Assembly (NCBI GenBank): GCA_947579665.1
Contig: OX388347.1
Location: 23,428,562-23,492,561, forward strand
Direction: 5' to 3'
Origin: Sympetrum striolatum
Taxonomy: Eukaryota; Arthropoda; Insecta; Odonata; Libellulidae
Length of the DNA stretch: 64,000 nt
Position numbers and translations under genes: made by a program. Under the pieces are notes generated by a model. That model made no database searches. It was not told the DNA's origin and saw nothing but the letters and a program-made list of their open reading frames with translations. Numbering within the stretch: position 1 is the first letter of the stretch; every line of letters starts with the position of its first letter. Of the stretch, positions 26,430 through 37,574 are shown piece by piece.

Positions 26430-26750
26430 TTATCACGTGGGGAACGAGGAGGAAGAAACCGGCACTTTCCCGCGCTTAATGGAGCGTTGGCTAGAAAAGC
26501 TATTAGCGGTGGAGAAGATGAGTGGAGGAGAGACGGAATTCAGGAAGAAGCGGGATGGAAGAAAGGGGAGGAAGTTTGAGAGAAAAGGAATTTTCTTGGC
26601 TCATTTCTTAGATGGATGAGCGTGTGTTGGTGTCGGGAGGGCTGGAACGCATTTTTACGGGGTGGCGAAAGATGCAGGAAGGGGTTGAAGAGATGAAGGG
26701 GATGGAGAAGGGAATGATATTCAGGAGGAGGGAAATTAAGTAGAATTATA
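26430..26750 (+). repeat. Purine-rich island
   Basis: Plus strand rich in GGAGAAG, GGGGAGG and GGAGGAG runs. The plus-strand 60-codon frame at 26437-26619 is Glu/Arg/Lys/Gly rich, as any A/G-rich strand would encode. Confidence 0.5.
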
Positions 26751-27179
26751 AAAAGAGGGAGATGAGTTTATCAAGAGATAAATCAAGACTAAACATCGAA
26801 ACATTGTCTTATTAAAACGCCACAAGAAATAATCAGGACCTTATTGAAGACGAGCATTAGAGTATAAAGACAATTCTTGTCTCGAATCCGTATCACTTAT
26901 GCACATTCTAAGCCTTTATAAAGATTTGAATGAAGATCCTCAAATTTCGCACAGAGCAAAACAAACCAAGAAGGTTCTTCTAATTTTCTTCTTTATACGG
27001 TTACTACTGCTTGTTCTAGAGTTCAGGTGGACTCGAGCATACTAAAAACTTCAACTTTACACAAATGTCATAAATAAGTCCGTATATATAGATATACGTA
27101 ATTTTAATCGAGTAATTCAGTTTTTATGATATATCTACAGGGGAGATATGTGTATTAAAACATTGTATTTTTGAAGCTA

Positions 27180-27387
27180 GGAGATGTTTGTATTGTAATC
27201 GTGTATCGTTGTGGCTAGATATCTATGTTTTTTAATAGTTAATAACGTTTAATCATTATAATTAGTATATGCATAGTACTGCATAACCTCATAGTATAGT
27301 ATTGTATGAATGTATTATAATCATTCAATTACGTTGCCACCAGGCTGTAAGCCTTAATACAGCGAATGATTTTATAATAATAAAAAT
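27180..27387 (+). mobile_element. Possible non-LTR retrotransposon 3' tail
   Basis: A short stem (GGCTGTAAGCC, 27343-27353) is followed by CAGCGAATGATTTTATAATAATAAAAA, written here in parts: CAGCGAATG at about 27360 and a TAA/A-rich tail ending near 27387. A structured 3' end followed by a simple-repeat tail is typical of LINEs of the Jockey/CR1 kind. No reverse transcriptase frame lies upstream, so this would be a strongly 5'-truncated copy. Target duplications were not found. Confidence 0.35.
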
Positions 27388-28259
27388 CTCAACTCAATGT
27401 TTTTTGTAGTTACTATGTATGGTTAAGGCAAATTCGTAGGTTCATTCCATTTGAAGTGATTGAGTTGGAATATATTTCAATTTGATTTATTCTAGTTCCT
27501 CACTTGTAACCGTGCACATTTTTAAATACATATACGCTTTAAGGTAGAAAGGGGCAACAGGACTATATTTTTAAAACTCAGCTCTGAGACACTAAAGTTA
27601 ACCCTAAGTACATTATATATGACTGTATGGCAATATTTTTAGAAGCTTGAAATACTACAGCGTAGACTAGGTTCGTCCTTTTGCATTGTATGAGATATAT
27701 TTCATTCCGAGCATCTGTCGGATCCCAAATCACAAGTTATTTAATACTTTAATAGGTACGGCAAGAGAAAACCATACCCTCTCGTGTATGATTCAAGGGT
27801 TGAGAATATTTATTTAAATTTTATACCTAAAGGTAGACATTCAGAAGCATATTTACGGTTGTTACAATAGAAAGGCACTGTGGAACATGTTGATAGAGAG
27901 ACAAGAACGACTCTAAAGACAGAAAAACTTAAACAAGGAGGTTTCTACTTTGAACATTCTTTTTCAGTTTCATCTGTCATATGCATTTATTTAAAAAATG
28001 AATTATGAAACCGAGGGACTTAGGTAATTAAGGAAGTATAGTTTAAAACGAGTAAGAAGTAAGAGAGTGGTATGTGTGTTATATAATTGAAAATTTGACT
28101 GCCATTGAAAAGAAAGCACTTCTTCATTTTTGGAGTGAGAGAATAAATAAGTAAACAGGCTGGTATTTAAGTATAAAAGAAAGTTGATTTGGCAATGATA
28201 AAGGATGCATGTATGGATGGATTTATTTAAAGCGATTTCATGGCCATGAAGTCCTCTCT

Positions 28260-28830
28260 GAAATGCAGAGAGATAAATGAAGGTATAAGAAAAACAGAAA
28301 TAAAAAGTAAAAAGAAAAAAAGAAATGAAAAACAACAAAGAGGATAGGAAACACGGGGAGAGTGACTAGCATTGGTACCTCAAAAAGGAGGAAATGAGAT
28401 CGCTAAGTCCCTAGTGCTGATGAAAAGGCAAAGGGAGAGAGGGAGAAAAATGGAACAAAAAGAAAACGGATAAAGGTGGGTGAAGAAGACGCAAGAGAAT
28501 AGAGGAAGATGTGATAAGTATGAAAGGAAAGAATGCAGAGGGTGAAATGACGGAGGGCAGGCTCGGGGAGAGAAACAGCAGGGACTCCGTTGCCATATTT
28601 CATTGCGCTCCGTCGCCATATTTGCCACGACATAAATGATTATTTAATATGCGAGTCTGAGAAGAAAGCGAGGGAAGGGGAAGTCGCGTGTGAGACTGCT
28701 TTAGCAGAGAAAAGAAACGAGGGGGTGAAATATGTTGGGGTGGCGATGGAGTGGAGGTTAGCGGGGTCAAGGTGTGGGATATGTTTGTTTTAGCGTTAGA
28801 GTAACTTCTTCGCCTCGTGGAGGCGACAGG
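28260..28830 (+). repeat. Purine-rich island
   Basis: A/G-rich plus strand from about 28290 to 28750 with many GGGAGAG and GAAAGAA runs and a short GC-rich segment at 28590-28640. Several overlapping frames on the minus strand (Ser, Phe, Leu, Pro rich) result from this bias. Confidence 0.5.
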
Positions 28831-28839
28831 AGCCGAGGG

Positions 28840-31800
28840 AATAACAAAAAACAATCGAATGCGTAAACTAATCAGCAGAAAGGAAGGAATGACGAATTTT
28901 CCTGTCGCTTATTCAGTTTGTGAATATTAGAATTCTGAAATTTTGATATTCTTATCTTTGAATACAATTATCGTAAGTGATCTCTTTTCTTTAATTAAAA
29001 ATACCACGAAAGGTGAACTGAAATATAACTTGATTTTTGGAATTCTTTTCACTGCCGCAATGAAATTACGAAGTTTATTTAAGGTTAGAGAATATTTCAA
29101 TTTTTAATATAATTAAAATAATTAATTTCCGATTTCAAAAGCATATGTTCATTTACTTCCCATAGGCTTAGTCATGAGAGTAATTATTCCTGTATAAAAA
29201 TAAACTGCACGAGTTTGCCCTATTGAATATTTAATATGATGTGATTGCTACAAAATGTACAATAACTGTGCCAAGTCCATTTCTTGAACGGTGATTATCT
29301 TGGATGTGTAGTTTTTAATGAAAACTATCGTTTTTCCAATCATTGCTATAGGGTAAAGAGTGGTGGATCGAACCAATAAAAGGAAAATTACCTTAGTTAA
29401 ATTTTGTTTTGAAGGGAAAAATTGATAAAATTAGTTTGGCGACCTTGCAGTGAAGAAACCAAAGACTGCTTAAATCCTTATAAATTCGTTAAAAAATACC
29501 GCAAATTAAAAGGGATAACATTCATTTATGAACATTCGATTAATGAAAATTTTCTGATCAATTAAAATGGATTAATAATATATTTGGAGAAAAAGCTGAT
29601 TTTCTTACTAATTTTTGAGATAATCAGATATTCATTTGGCAAGTATCAAATGTCGGCATTCATTATAACAGTATATGTATCTTCTGGTAAAAGGATGGCA
29701 TTCGGATCGTATATTAAGATATTTTATTAATGGTATCCTGACTTACCTGTTGATTTGTACGTTATATATATGATACGTTTCAAAGCTAAGAGATCAAAAC
29801 TGAGGAATGACGTAAACTATGGCTTCGAAGACCTTTCGCTACTGAATGCATTACAAATCAAGAACAATATGTCTTACGATTACAGTTGGTGCCGAGTTGA
29901 AGCAGAAAAAGTGCTCAATCCCTTGCATAATTAACTTGCTTTATCATCAGCAATTGAAATCCATCCAGATATTTCAAATAGTACGAATGCTATTCAATTA
30001 TCTATTAGGTCATGGATGTGAGTTCTAAAATATCGATCGACGCAATCAATGCTGAAGTTACGACATGGTATTCACCGAATAAAATAAATAATCGAAATTC
30101 AGTGTGAAATTGTAAACGCCATGAAGCTTATTACAATTTGCTTTTTAATTTTTCTGTGAAAGATGACTGAATAAATTGTTCTATCGAAGATTTAAACTAC
30201 GATAAGGGTAATATCACGATGATACACTAGTCATAAAATTTAGCTTTGAAACAAGAGGAGCAGCAATAACGCCAAATTGAGAACTCAAAGGAAGAAAATA
30301 AACCTTTACCCTCAAAATCCATATTGAGAAAACTTTTACTAGACCACAGAGAGTACAGTTTTCTCAATATGGATTTTGATATTATTAATAACTACCACAT
30401 ATTTACGCCTGATTACGTTTCCTTTACCCTCACTTTAAATCGTAAGCAAAAGCCTTTTGCTAAAGATAAATCAGCTGTTAGTTGAAATATTTGATTAGTA
30501 GTAAGATAAGAAGTCAAAACTCGAGATTGAGAAGAGAAATAAACTGAGATTTTTCCAGAGTTAGAGCTATTGCTATCTAATACCTCTGTGCATAAAGGAA
30601 GTTTGGATATATTTCCTTTTCTATTCTACCACTATGGCGAGCTACTAAATGCTCTTATAATTTCTAGTAATTTTAAAAAGGAGTGAGAATGTATGGAGAG
30701 AAATTGGATTTACGAACAATACTAAGAGAAACAGGATTGGGAAAGATATTATTTTAGTTTTGTGTTGTGATAGTGTTTAGTTGCGTAGAATATGAATATA
30801 ACACCTTATATAGAAATGACACGATATTTAAAACAACACTTCTGGTAAATTACCTAATGTTTACGCTTTTAAGCCTGTAATATAACAATTCCCAATAGAT
30901 GCTGTCCTCGTAGTAAAATATTACGCACAAGTATCACGCAAATTCCGAAGTACTCCCAGGAGTTTTTTATCATTGCCTTATTTCATATTTCATAATGGTC
31001 TGAAATTAAATAAGGAGACATTTTATCTAAGTAATCCTTTTCATTCATTAAGCAACAATTAAGGTTCTCAAAGATCTTATTATAACTGCATTCCCTATCT
31101 CAACATCATCAGCATTCGACTAATAAACGATGCTTAGCCTTTACCCTTAGCTTTACCTCGAGGATTATTTCCTATTTCACGCATCAATGAAACTTCGTTT
31201 TCAGAAATCATACCCTCATGGCACATTTCCTGGTCGCTGATTATCACGATTCTGAAATCGATAAGAACATAATTACAAATGTTCTTCTTGGAGTGCACTC
31301 TTAATTACGTTTCTGAATTGGGTCAGTCAGATAGTTGGATAAGTGGGCCGATTAAATAGGAACAGAAAGTAATTAAACTGTCTCCTGCAAAGAAGAATAT
31401 GAGCAAAAAAGGTGTACGTCCTGCCTTTTCGCTGCCATAGACAACCGCTCGGCGATATATCAAACATTTTATCCTTAAAGGAGGTCTTGCTGCTTTCGTT
31501 GAGGAAAAGAGCGAGCTGCTGATTTCACTTGTGATCCTATCATCCTGAATTATTACGTGCTATGAAGAGAAATATGAAAGAGGAGAAAGATAGAACTTCA
31601 CATCAGAAATAAATAAATGCATGAGATAGACGTTATAATCTGAAAAACGATTCATACGCGCGTGCTTTCGCTTCGACTGACAGCTTAGGAGAGATACGTC
31701 AAATCAACGGCTCGGGGTGACATTCGTTTGGCACTCTTTTGCTGCTCCATAATTTACATTTTCTTATTACTACGAAGGAAATCGAATACGCAGAATGAAA

Positions 31801-33250
31801 TGACACTCTAATAGAATCTAACTTCCTTCTATGGGAGTACTCATCATAATGAATGATGCCTCACATTCTCTCCTTCTCTAATTTTTAAGATTGCTTAATT
31901 TGAATCGGTATGTAATTTGAAAAGCTAACACGTTTGAAAATCAATTTAACGTATAAAGAAATATTATTATTCTGCGATGAAGTTCATTGCATCATTACAT
32001 CGCAATGATGGATTTATTTAATTGATAACGGAGGCGTACTAAATGTATATCAGTAGAAAGAAGCTTCCCAATAAGTCTAGATTAGAAACAAAGGAAAATT
32101 AAAATATAATACATTTATTATTTTACATATTCAATTCTAGAACTATTAAAAAGCAGCTACAGTAAAGACAAGGATTTTATGCATAATCGATGTAATAGGA
32201 TAAGTTCTCTCATCTTAAGTTAAGTCAAATACTATTACACTAAGGAAGTTACTCTGCAAATAAATAGCGAAATTTTGTATTCTTCTTCCTTTAACTAATT
32301 TTTAGTTTCCAAATAGTAAACAAATTAGCAAAATGTCTATTACAAGAAAAAGTTACAGAAAAAAATCGTAAATGAGCATAAAGATATGCCGATATGATTT
32401 TCTTGATAATTAGTGCCGGATTGTTCTCAACGAATGATAATTTATGGTCTACTCACATCCTTAATCACTACAGTATCGTTGACTTAAATTATAACGATTG
32501 TTCATAACTTAAAGATATTTCTTATTGTATATCACATCTCTTAATTTTCCAAATAATTAAACGTATTTATTCGCCTCACAAATCACGAAGCTGTCATCTA
32601 ACATCAGTTAATGAAATGCTACGTGGGGAAAAGGATAATGAAGCAAAAAATAAAACATGCATGTTATCATTTATTTGTCTCTCAACTTGAGCTTGATTTA
32701 ATCGCCTGAAATCACTCATGATCGCTCAACATTTCAAATCTGCTATGCGATGAAAATATTCTTATCTTAGAGTAATCTGTTCTTTCTTTCAGACATCAGG
32801 GCTTTGTAGGTATAACAATCCGATTCTCGCCATAATAATTAGTGACTCCAGCCAAAATACTCGTTTATTAAGCGACATCATATATCTAGGAGACTTTATC
32901 TAGGTAAGAATTAAAACATGTAAAATACTGGCCAAACGTTGAATTATTTCAGTTCAGGAAAGATTAGCCAATATATTTCACGTTCAACTTGAATTCACCT
33001 AGAAGGACTCTTTCCTTTAGAAATAGTGAAACTAAAATCATATGGCAAGATATCCAATTTGTTACAATGAATTGTCATATATCGATCAGAACAATATAAT
33101 AATGAGACGAGAGCGCCTCTCTCTCACCATCCAGTGAACCCACCACTTTATCTTTAACACTCTACAATTGGTATCGTAAGTAGCATAACTTATCAGCATT
33201 TTTTTCTTTTTGTTAAATCTCTTTTTACAAAATCGCACGTTCAATTAATA
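28840..33250. other. AT-rich non-coding DNA
   Basis: Four kilobases of desert with one structured site, the hairpin at 30312-30379 (separate entry). The segment 31400-31740 is slightly richer in GC. No gene is supported. Confidence 0.6.
30312..30379. repeat. Perfect 23-bp inverted repeat (hairpin)
   Basis: Arms 30312-30334 and 30357-30379 are perfectly complementary and enclose a 22-base loop. The arm contains AAAATCCATATTGAG. No target duplication or transposon-type ends are present. It may be a recent template-switch product or a small-RNA hairpin. Confidence 0.85.
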
Positions 33251-33380
33251 TTTTTACTTTCTCCATATACGAAGTATAGAGAAAGTATTGTTTTCATGAA
33301 AAAATTCGACTTCGAGATTTCAACGGAAATACATGTTTTGGGGTCCCTAGAACACGTTTTGACCATTTTCGGAATGATGT

Positions 33381-33384
33381 CTGT

Positions 33385-33447
<63 letters not shown>
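33381..33447. repeat. (GT)n microsatellite
   Basis: An almost uninterrupted GT dinucleotide run (one TA interruption near 33389) inside the repeat element. The minus strand would read as a Thr-His run, which explains the short open frame there. Confidence 0.98.
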
Positions 33448-33448
<1 letters not shown>

Positions 33449-33452
33449 TAGT

Positions 33453-34086
33453 GGACGCTCTAACGTGAAAACTATTAGTCGTATCAATACCAAAATTCAT
33501 ACATAGCACTGTAGTGTGTGCTGTCAGAGTTGATTAGTTTTTGGAGTAAATCGGTCAACCGGAAGTCGAGCTTTATTCATTAAGGCTCATTTCCGGTTTT
33601 CAAAATATCTCCATAAATATGATATATACGTATATTGTATTACTTATAAAAGTTTTAGATAATGTAATTTACTATAACTTTTGTATTTAACATATTTTTG
33701 TATCATCGGTTGATTAGGAGTTATTCGTGAAATACTGATAAACCGGAAGAAGATGATTATGTACTTTGTGGGCGCTCTAACATGAAAAGTATTTGGCGGA
33801 TCAACACCAAATTTCATATGTAGTACTTCTATTACAGTCTTTAGAGTTGATTAGTTTTTGGAGTAAATCGGTAAACCGGAAGTTGAGCTTCATTCTTCAA
33901 AGCTCATTTCCGGTTTTCAAAATATCTCCATAAATATGATATTTAGGTATATACTATTATTTATAAATGTTTTAGAAAATGTAATTTACTATAACTTTTG
34001 TATGAAACATATTTTCGTATCACTGATTGTTTAGGAGTTATTTCTGAAATACTGATAAACCGGAAGTTGCTGATTATGTACTTTGT
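33453..34086. repeat. Two tandem 317-bp units
   Basis: Unit 1 (33453-33769) and unit 2 (33770-34086) align along their full length without a net length change but with scattered substitutions, so the duplication is not brand new. Each contains two CCGGAAG motifs and one CCGGTTT in inverted arrangement. A third unit begins at 34087 and diverges after about ten bases. Confidence 0.85.
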
Positions 34087-34229
34087 GGGTGCTCTGGGCT
34101 CTATGGGCGAAAGGCCAATTTCATCGTTTTTCATCGATCATGTCCCGAGCAACATTATTTATAATGTTTAGAGTTCGAAATTACTGTCGTAGATAAGTAT
34201 TTACATCTTACATATGGAGAAAGTCATGT

Positions 34230-34965
34230 GCTGGCCACATCAGATTTTTATCGTTGTACCCGTATTAAAATTAATCACTTTACGAGATCGGCGCATTCTA
34301 GTAATGAGAAAAAGAGAGTTAGTCATGATATGGGTGTGGGACACTAGGTGATTAGGCTGAAATTTTTCATGACATATTGTTGTTTAGAAATTAAGTACTT
34401 TGCCTTGGATTTATATTGTATCATTTAATTGGAAGTAGCTTTGATTATTTTATAAAACTGCGCTATTTAAAATGACACTTTTCAATCTAATCTTAAAGAC
34501 GATTAGGAAAAATAAAAATCTATATTCATCGGTAATGTGAAAGCAAAAAAATAAATTATATAAATAAATTAAAATAACATGAAAGCTACTCAGCTACTTC
34601 AACTACTTATACAACAAATCATAAGACGGTGAGACATGTCTTTCATTCTTGATATAAATAATAATTTCGGAGAAGGTAAGATCATAAAAGAAAACACAAT
34701 CGCAGAGATCTCGCTGGCGCACATGACATGCATAGCTAACTAACAATAGCCTTGAAAATGATAAAAGGAAGATTACCCTAAGAAATTATTTTTATAGATT
34801 TTTTAATTAGGTCAACTGAAAAATTCTATGTAAAACGATGTGATTATTTTTCCGGCGACTGTAAACATTGAAGGCATACACTAATGTTGAGAAGATACAG
34901 AAGGAAGGGAATAAAATGAGATCTATTTTGACGGAAGGTAAAACTTCCTTTACGTGGTGAATCCG
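34230..34965. other. AT-rich non-coding DNA
   Basis: No feature supported. Confidence 0.6.
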
Positions 34966-34969
34966 TGTA

Positions 34970-35340
34970 AAATAGCAGCATGAAAGTGGTCCCTCTCCCC
35001 TATGAAATTGACGTGAGTGGGATTTGTCTCCATGAGATCAGGCGTTCATATGGGGTTAGTCAGGGCAGTCGGGAGTTTGTTGTCCGAGACTGTTCCGAAA
35101 GCAATGCGTCCGATTTTGCAGCGGAGGGATTTTTTCCAAAGGAGAGGCCTCATCCCACCCTTCCGGACAAGGCTAATCCCCCTCTCGGCGAGAGGGGTGG
35201 GAAGACGGGATTAAAAAATATTAGCATTCCCGTACAGCTGCTGCCCACGGTGCGACGATCTCTCTGAGGAGGTGTCAGTTTAGAAGAGAGAAAGAAGAGG
35301 GAGGAAATGCAGGCTAAAGAAGAAGATTATAAGGAGAAAC
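34970..35340. other. GC-richer island with GC hairpin
   Basis: Contains a strong small hairpin, CCCCTCTC/GAGAGGGG with a three-base loop, at 35179-35197. The two overlapping plus-strand frames (34980-35267 and 35017-35214) occupy different phases and show no motif. The end (35280-35345) is A/G-rich. Confidence 0.4.
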
Positions 35341-36659
35341 GGAAGAATAAATTCTCGTCACAATCATACGAGCTGCATTTTGTAATATATTCCGCATGTA
35401 GACTATTTGTTACGGGGAAATCTGAGTGAACATCTAACCCTCGAATATCCAACCAAGAATTTTCAGGACTGACGACAAATTATATTATATTATGAACATT
35501 GTATTATAGTTGGATCCAAATAGTCATAGATTACGATATTCGTGTGATTACAGAAAACTTCACGGGTTTATATCAGGTTCGTACTCTTTCCTATCTTAAT
35601 ATGGCGTTATTCATCAGTTGCACTTTACATCTAAATAGTCAAAAATTCTCTATTTTATTCTTCGAAATTAGGCATCGCTCTTCAAATAAGTATAGAGGGT
35701 ATCATATTTTAAAGTAAGGAATCGATGATTTAATGAGATCGTTAATAATCCTGAAACACTTTCCTTGGGATTGGAAATAGTCAAGCGAAAGAACTATAGC
35801 GTTGCATTGCAAGAATTAGCTGAGCGTAGGTAAGACCTTAATACCTTTCATATCGAAGCAGCTTGAACTAGCGAACTGGCCTTTTCCTTTTCCGTATAAA
35901 AATATGAATACAAAAAGATTCTATGAAGCCAGGCCGAGTAAGGTTGCGTAATTTATTGGATTCATTACGTCAGCGCGCGAAAAGTTTTAGATCACATCGG
36001 ACATGGGTATTAACTTCATCTCTAACAAGCTCAATTAGTAAAACGGCAGTAAGCCAACAGTTAATGATTATAATAATTTTGCAACTGCTCTTTGGTGAAT
36101 TTCTAGCAGTCGAGTGGCGCCTACAACGACTTGTGCCCGGCATCAATAGCATAAAATTTATAACATATATTCATTGAAATATCTAAATTAATTTCTTGTC
36201 CTAATTTATGTAATTTTTCTCTTTTATTATTCGACCAGTTAAATGAGGAAACGCATTTCACTTCGAGAAAAGATCAAATTTTATGTAATAAAGTAAATGA
36301 GTACTCAGGATATATTTTCAAGTCAAAAATTGCTAATGAAATAACAAGATAAATTTTAGGCCGGAATATATGGTTTTTAATCATCCTTCTTTGAAGAAGA
36401 AAAAACTATTTTTGCCTAAAAAAAGTATGTCTATCAAATCATCACTCAATCAGTTCATCAGTTCAAAGACAATTTTAATGCAACAGTAATTATTTAAGAA
36501 TCTAAATAGTATTTCGTAGTGAAATCAGAGCAACCGTCAATCACTTCTCAAATTCTATAATAATATCAAAGCTGATTCAGGAGAATTCTGACTCCAACAT
36601 TAAAAATCATGCCCGAGTCCGAAATGACACAAATGAAAATGTCAAATTAAAGAATTGAA

Positions 36660-37065
36660 CAAGTGATTCCTGCGACCGCGAAGACAAGGGGGAAAGGAAT
36701 CTCAGATTGCGTACTTGGTTTTACTGTTATGATGTGCGTCTGCTGGAGAGAGGGAGGAATATCTGGAGAAGGGTTGGCCTGTGTTTGGGGAGCAATAGTG
36801 GTCCATGTTAGAGGAAAGAAAACATATCCATATTCGCTTTGTTTCCACCCTTAATTTCATCTACTGCTGCTCGGCCGATCCTTCTTTCTCCCCCTTCGGT
36901 TTCTTTCTCCCCTCTTCTGTTTCCTCTCACCCTTGGATTCACTAATTTGTTGACACTTCCTTTTTTCCTAATCCTTCCTTTGCTTAATGCTGTTTTTTCG
37001 CCCCCCGCGAAATTTTGCCCCGTCTGTGGACTGATGGAAAGGATGCCGCCCCTCTAAGGTGCTAT
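36660..37065. other. GC-richer island, pyrimidine-rich in its second half
   Basis: From about 36840 to 37000 the plus strand is C/T-rich with repeated CTTTCTCCCC-type runs. Short frames in it are compositional. Confidence 0.4.
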
Positions 37066-37267
37066 TCTTTCGTTGGAATTAAAGCAGTTGATCAATGAAG
37101 GGGCCTTCAGCGGGTTTTGTAACCCTACTTTTATTCTGTTTGTGAAATTATTTCGAAGGCGAGTACGTTAGACAGACATCCGGTGTTTTTGTTTTGCGTG
37201 AAGTCATTTTGTTATTAGACATAAAATCTCAATAATTTCAGGCTTCACAGAGTGGAAGTTCATTTCC

Positions 37268-37569
37268 ATGATAAAATTAATTTATTTTTACAAGTAAAAA
37301 TAAATAAAAAGTTACTGGTACACATCCACAAGTTAAAAAGACGCTAAAAACAACGACCGGTTTCGGCACGTTCGGCCATCATCAGGTGTTGTAACAGGAT
37401 ACACAAAACTATATATATATGTGAGTTAATGGAGGGGAACAGGAGGAGGAAGAAGACAAGAAGGGGAAGGTATTGAAGGTGGTTGTGCGTTTTTAGCGTC
37501 TTTTTAACTTGTGGATGTGTACCAGTAACTTTTTATTTATTTTTACTTGTAAAAATAAATTTTTATCAT
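37268..37569. mobile_element. Element with 81-84-bp inverted arms enclosing a hammerhead-like motif
   Basis: The left arm (37268-37351) and right arm (37489-37569) are near-identical inverted copies. The central stretch of about 70 bp is essentially perfect and small length differences occur only at the outer AT-rich edge. The 137-bp spacer (37352-37488) starts with a minus-strand hammerhead ribozyme core and ends with a G/A-rich segment. Penelope-like retroelements are known to carry hammerhead motifs in their terminal repeats, which may be inverted, so a Penelope remnant or a related non-autonomous retrozyme-type element is the best guess. No reverse transcriptase or GIY-YIG sequence is present here. 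Confidence 0.7.
37351..37391 (-). ncRNA. Hammerhead ribozyme-like core
   Basis: Read on the minus strand: CTGATGA (37385-37379), then a short stem II candidate (GGC...GCC), then GAAA (37364-37361), CCGG and TC (37360-37355). These are the conserved hammerhead boxes in the right order, with C as the cleavage-site base. Stem III would be the self-complementary tetramer CCGG with no loop, as in minimal hammerheads thought to act as dimers. Stem I can form from CAAC and GTTG on either side, with two unpaired bases (37386-37387). Activity cannot be judged from sequence alone. Confidence 0.6.
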
Positions 37570-37574
37570 TGTTA

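Larger units (their letters stand above)
33256..34224. mobile_element. Repeat element with inverted ends, GT microsatellite and 317-bp tandem units
   Basis: The ends are the inverted pair ACTTTCTCCATAT (33256-33268) and ATATGGAGAAAGT (34212-34224). After about 125 bp of single-copy head comes the GT tract, and then two full tandem units starting at 33453 and 33770 and the start of a third at 34087: the period is 317 bp both times. Each unit starts near GGACGCTC/GGGCGCTC and holds an inner inverted repeat (AACCGGAAGTTGAGCTT against its partner, 33557-33598 and 33874-33917) and TAAACCGGAAG near its end. There is no coding capacity and no clear target duplication, so its class is unknown. Confidence 0.65.

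Noticed and set aside
33294..33509. Open frame with a long Thr-His run
   Set aside because: Translation of the GT microsatellite; not a protein.
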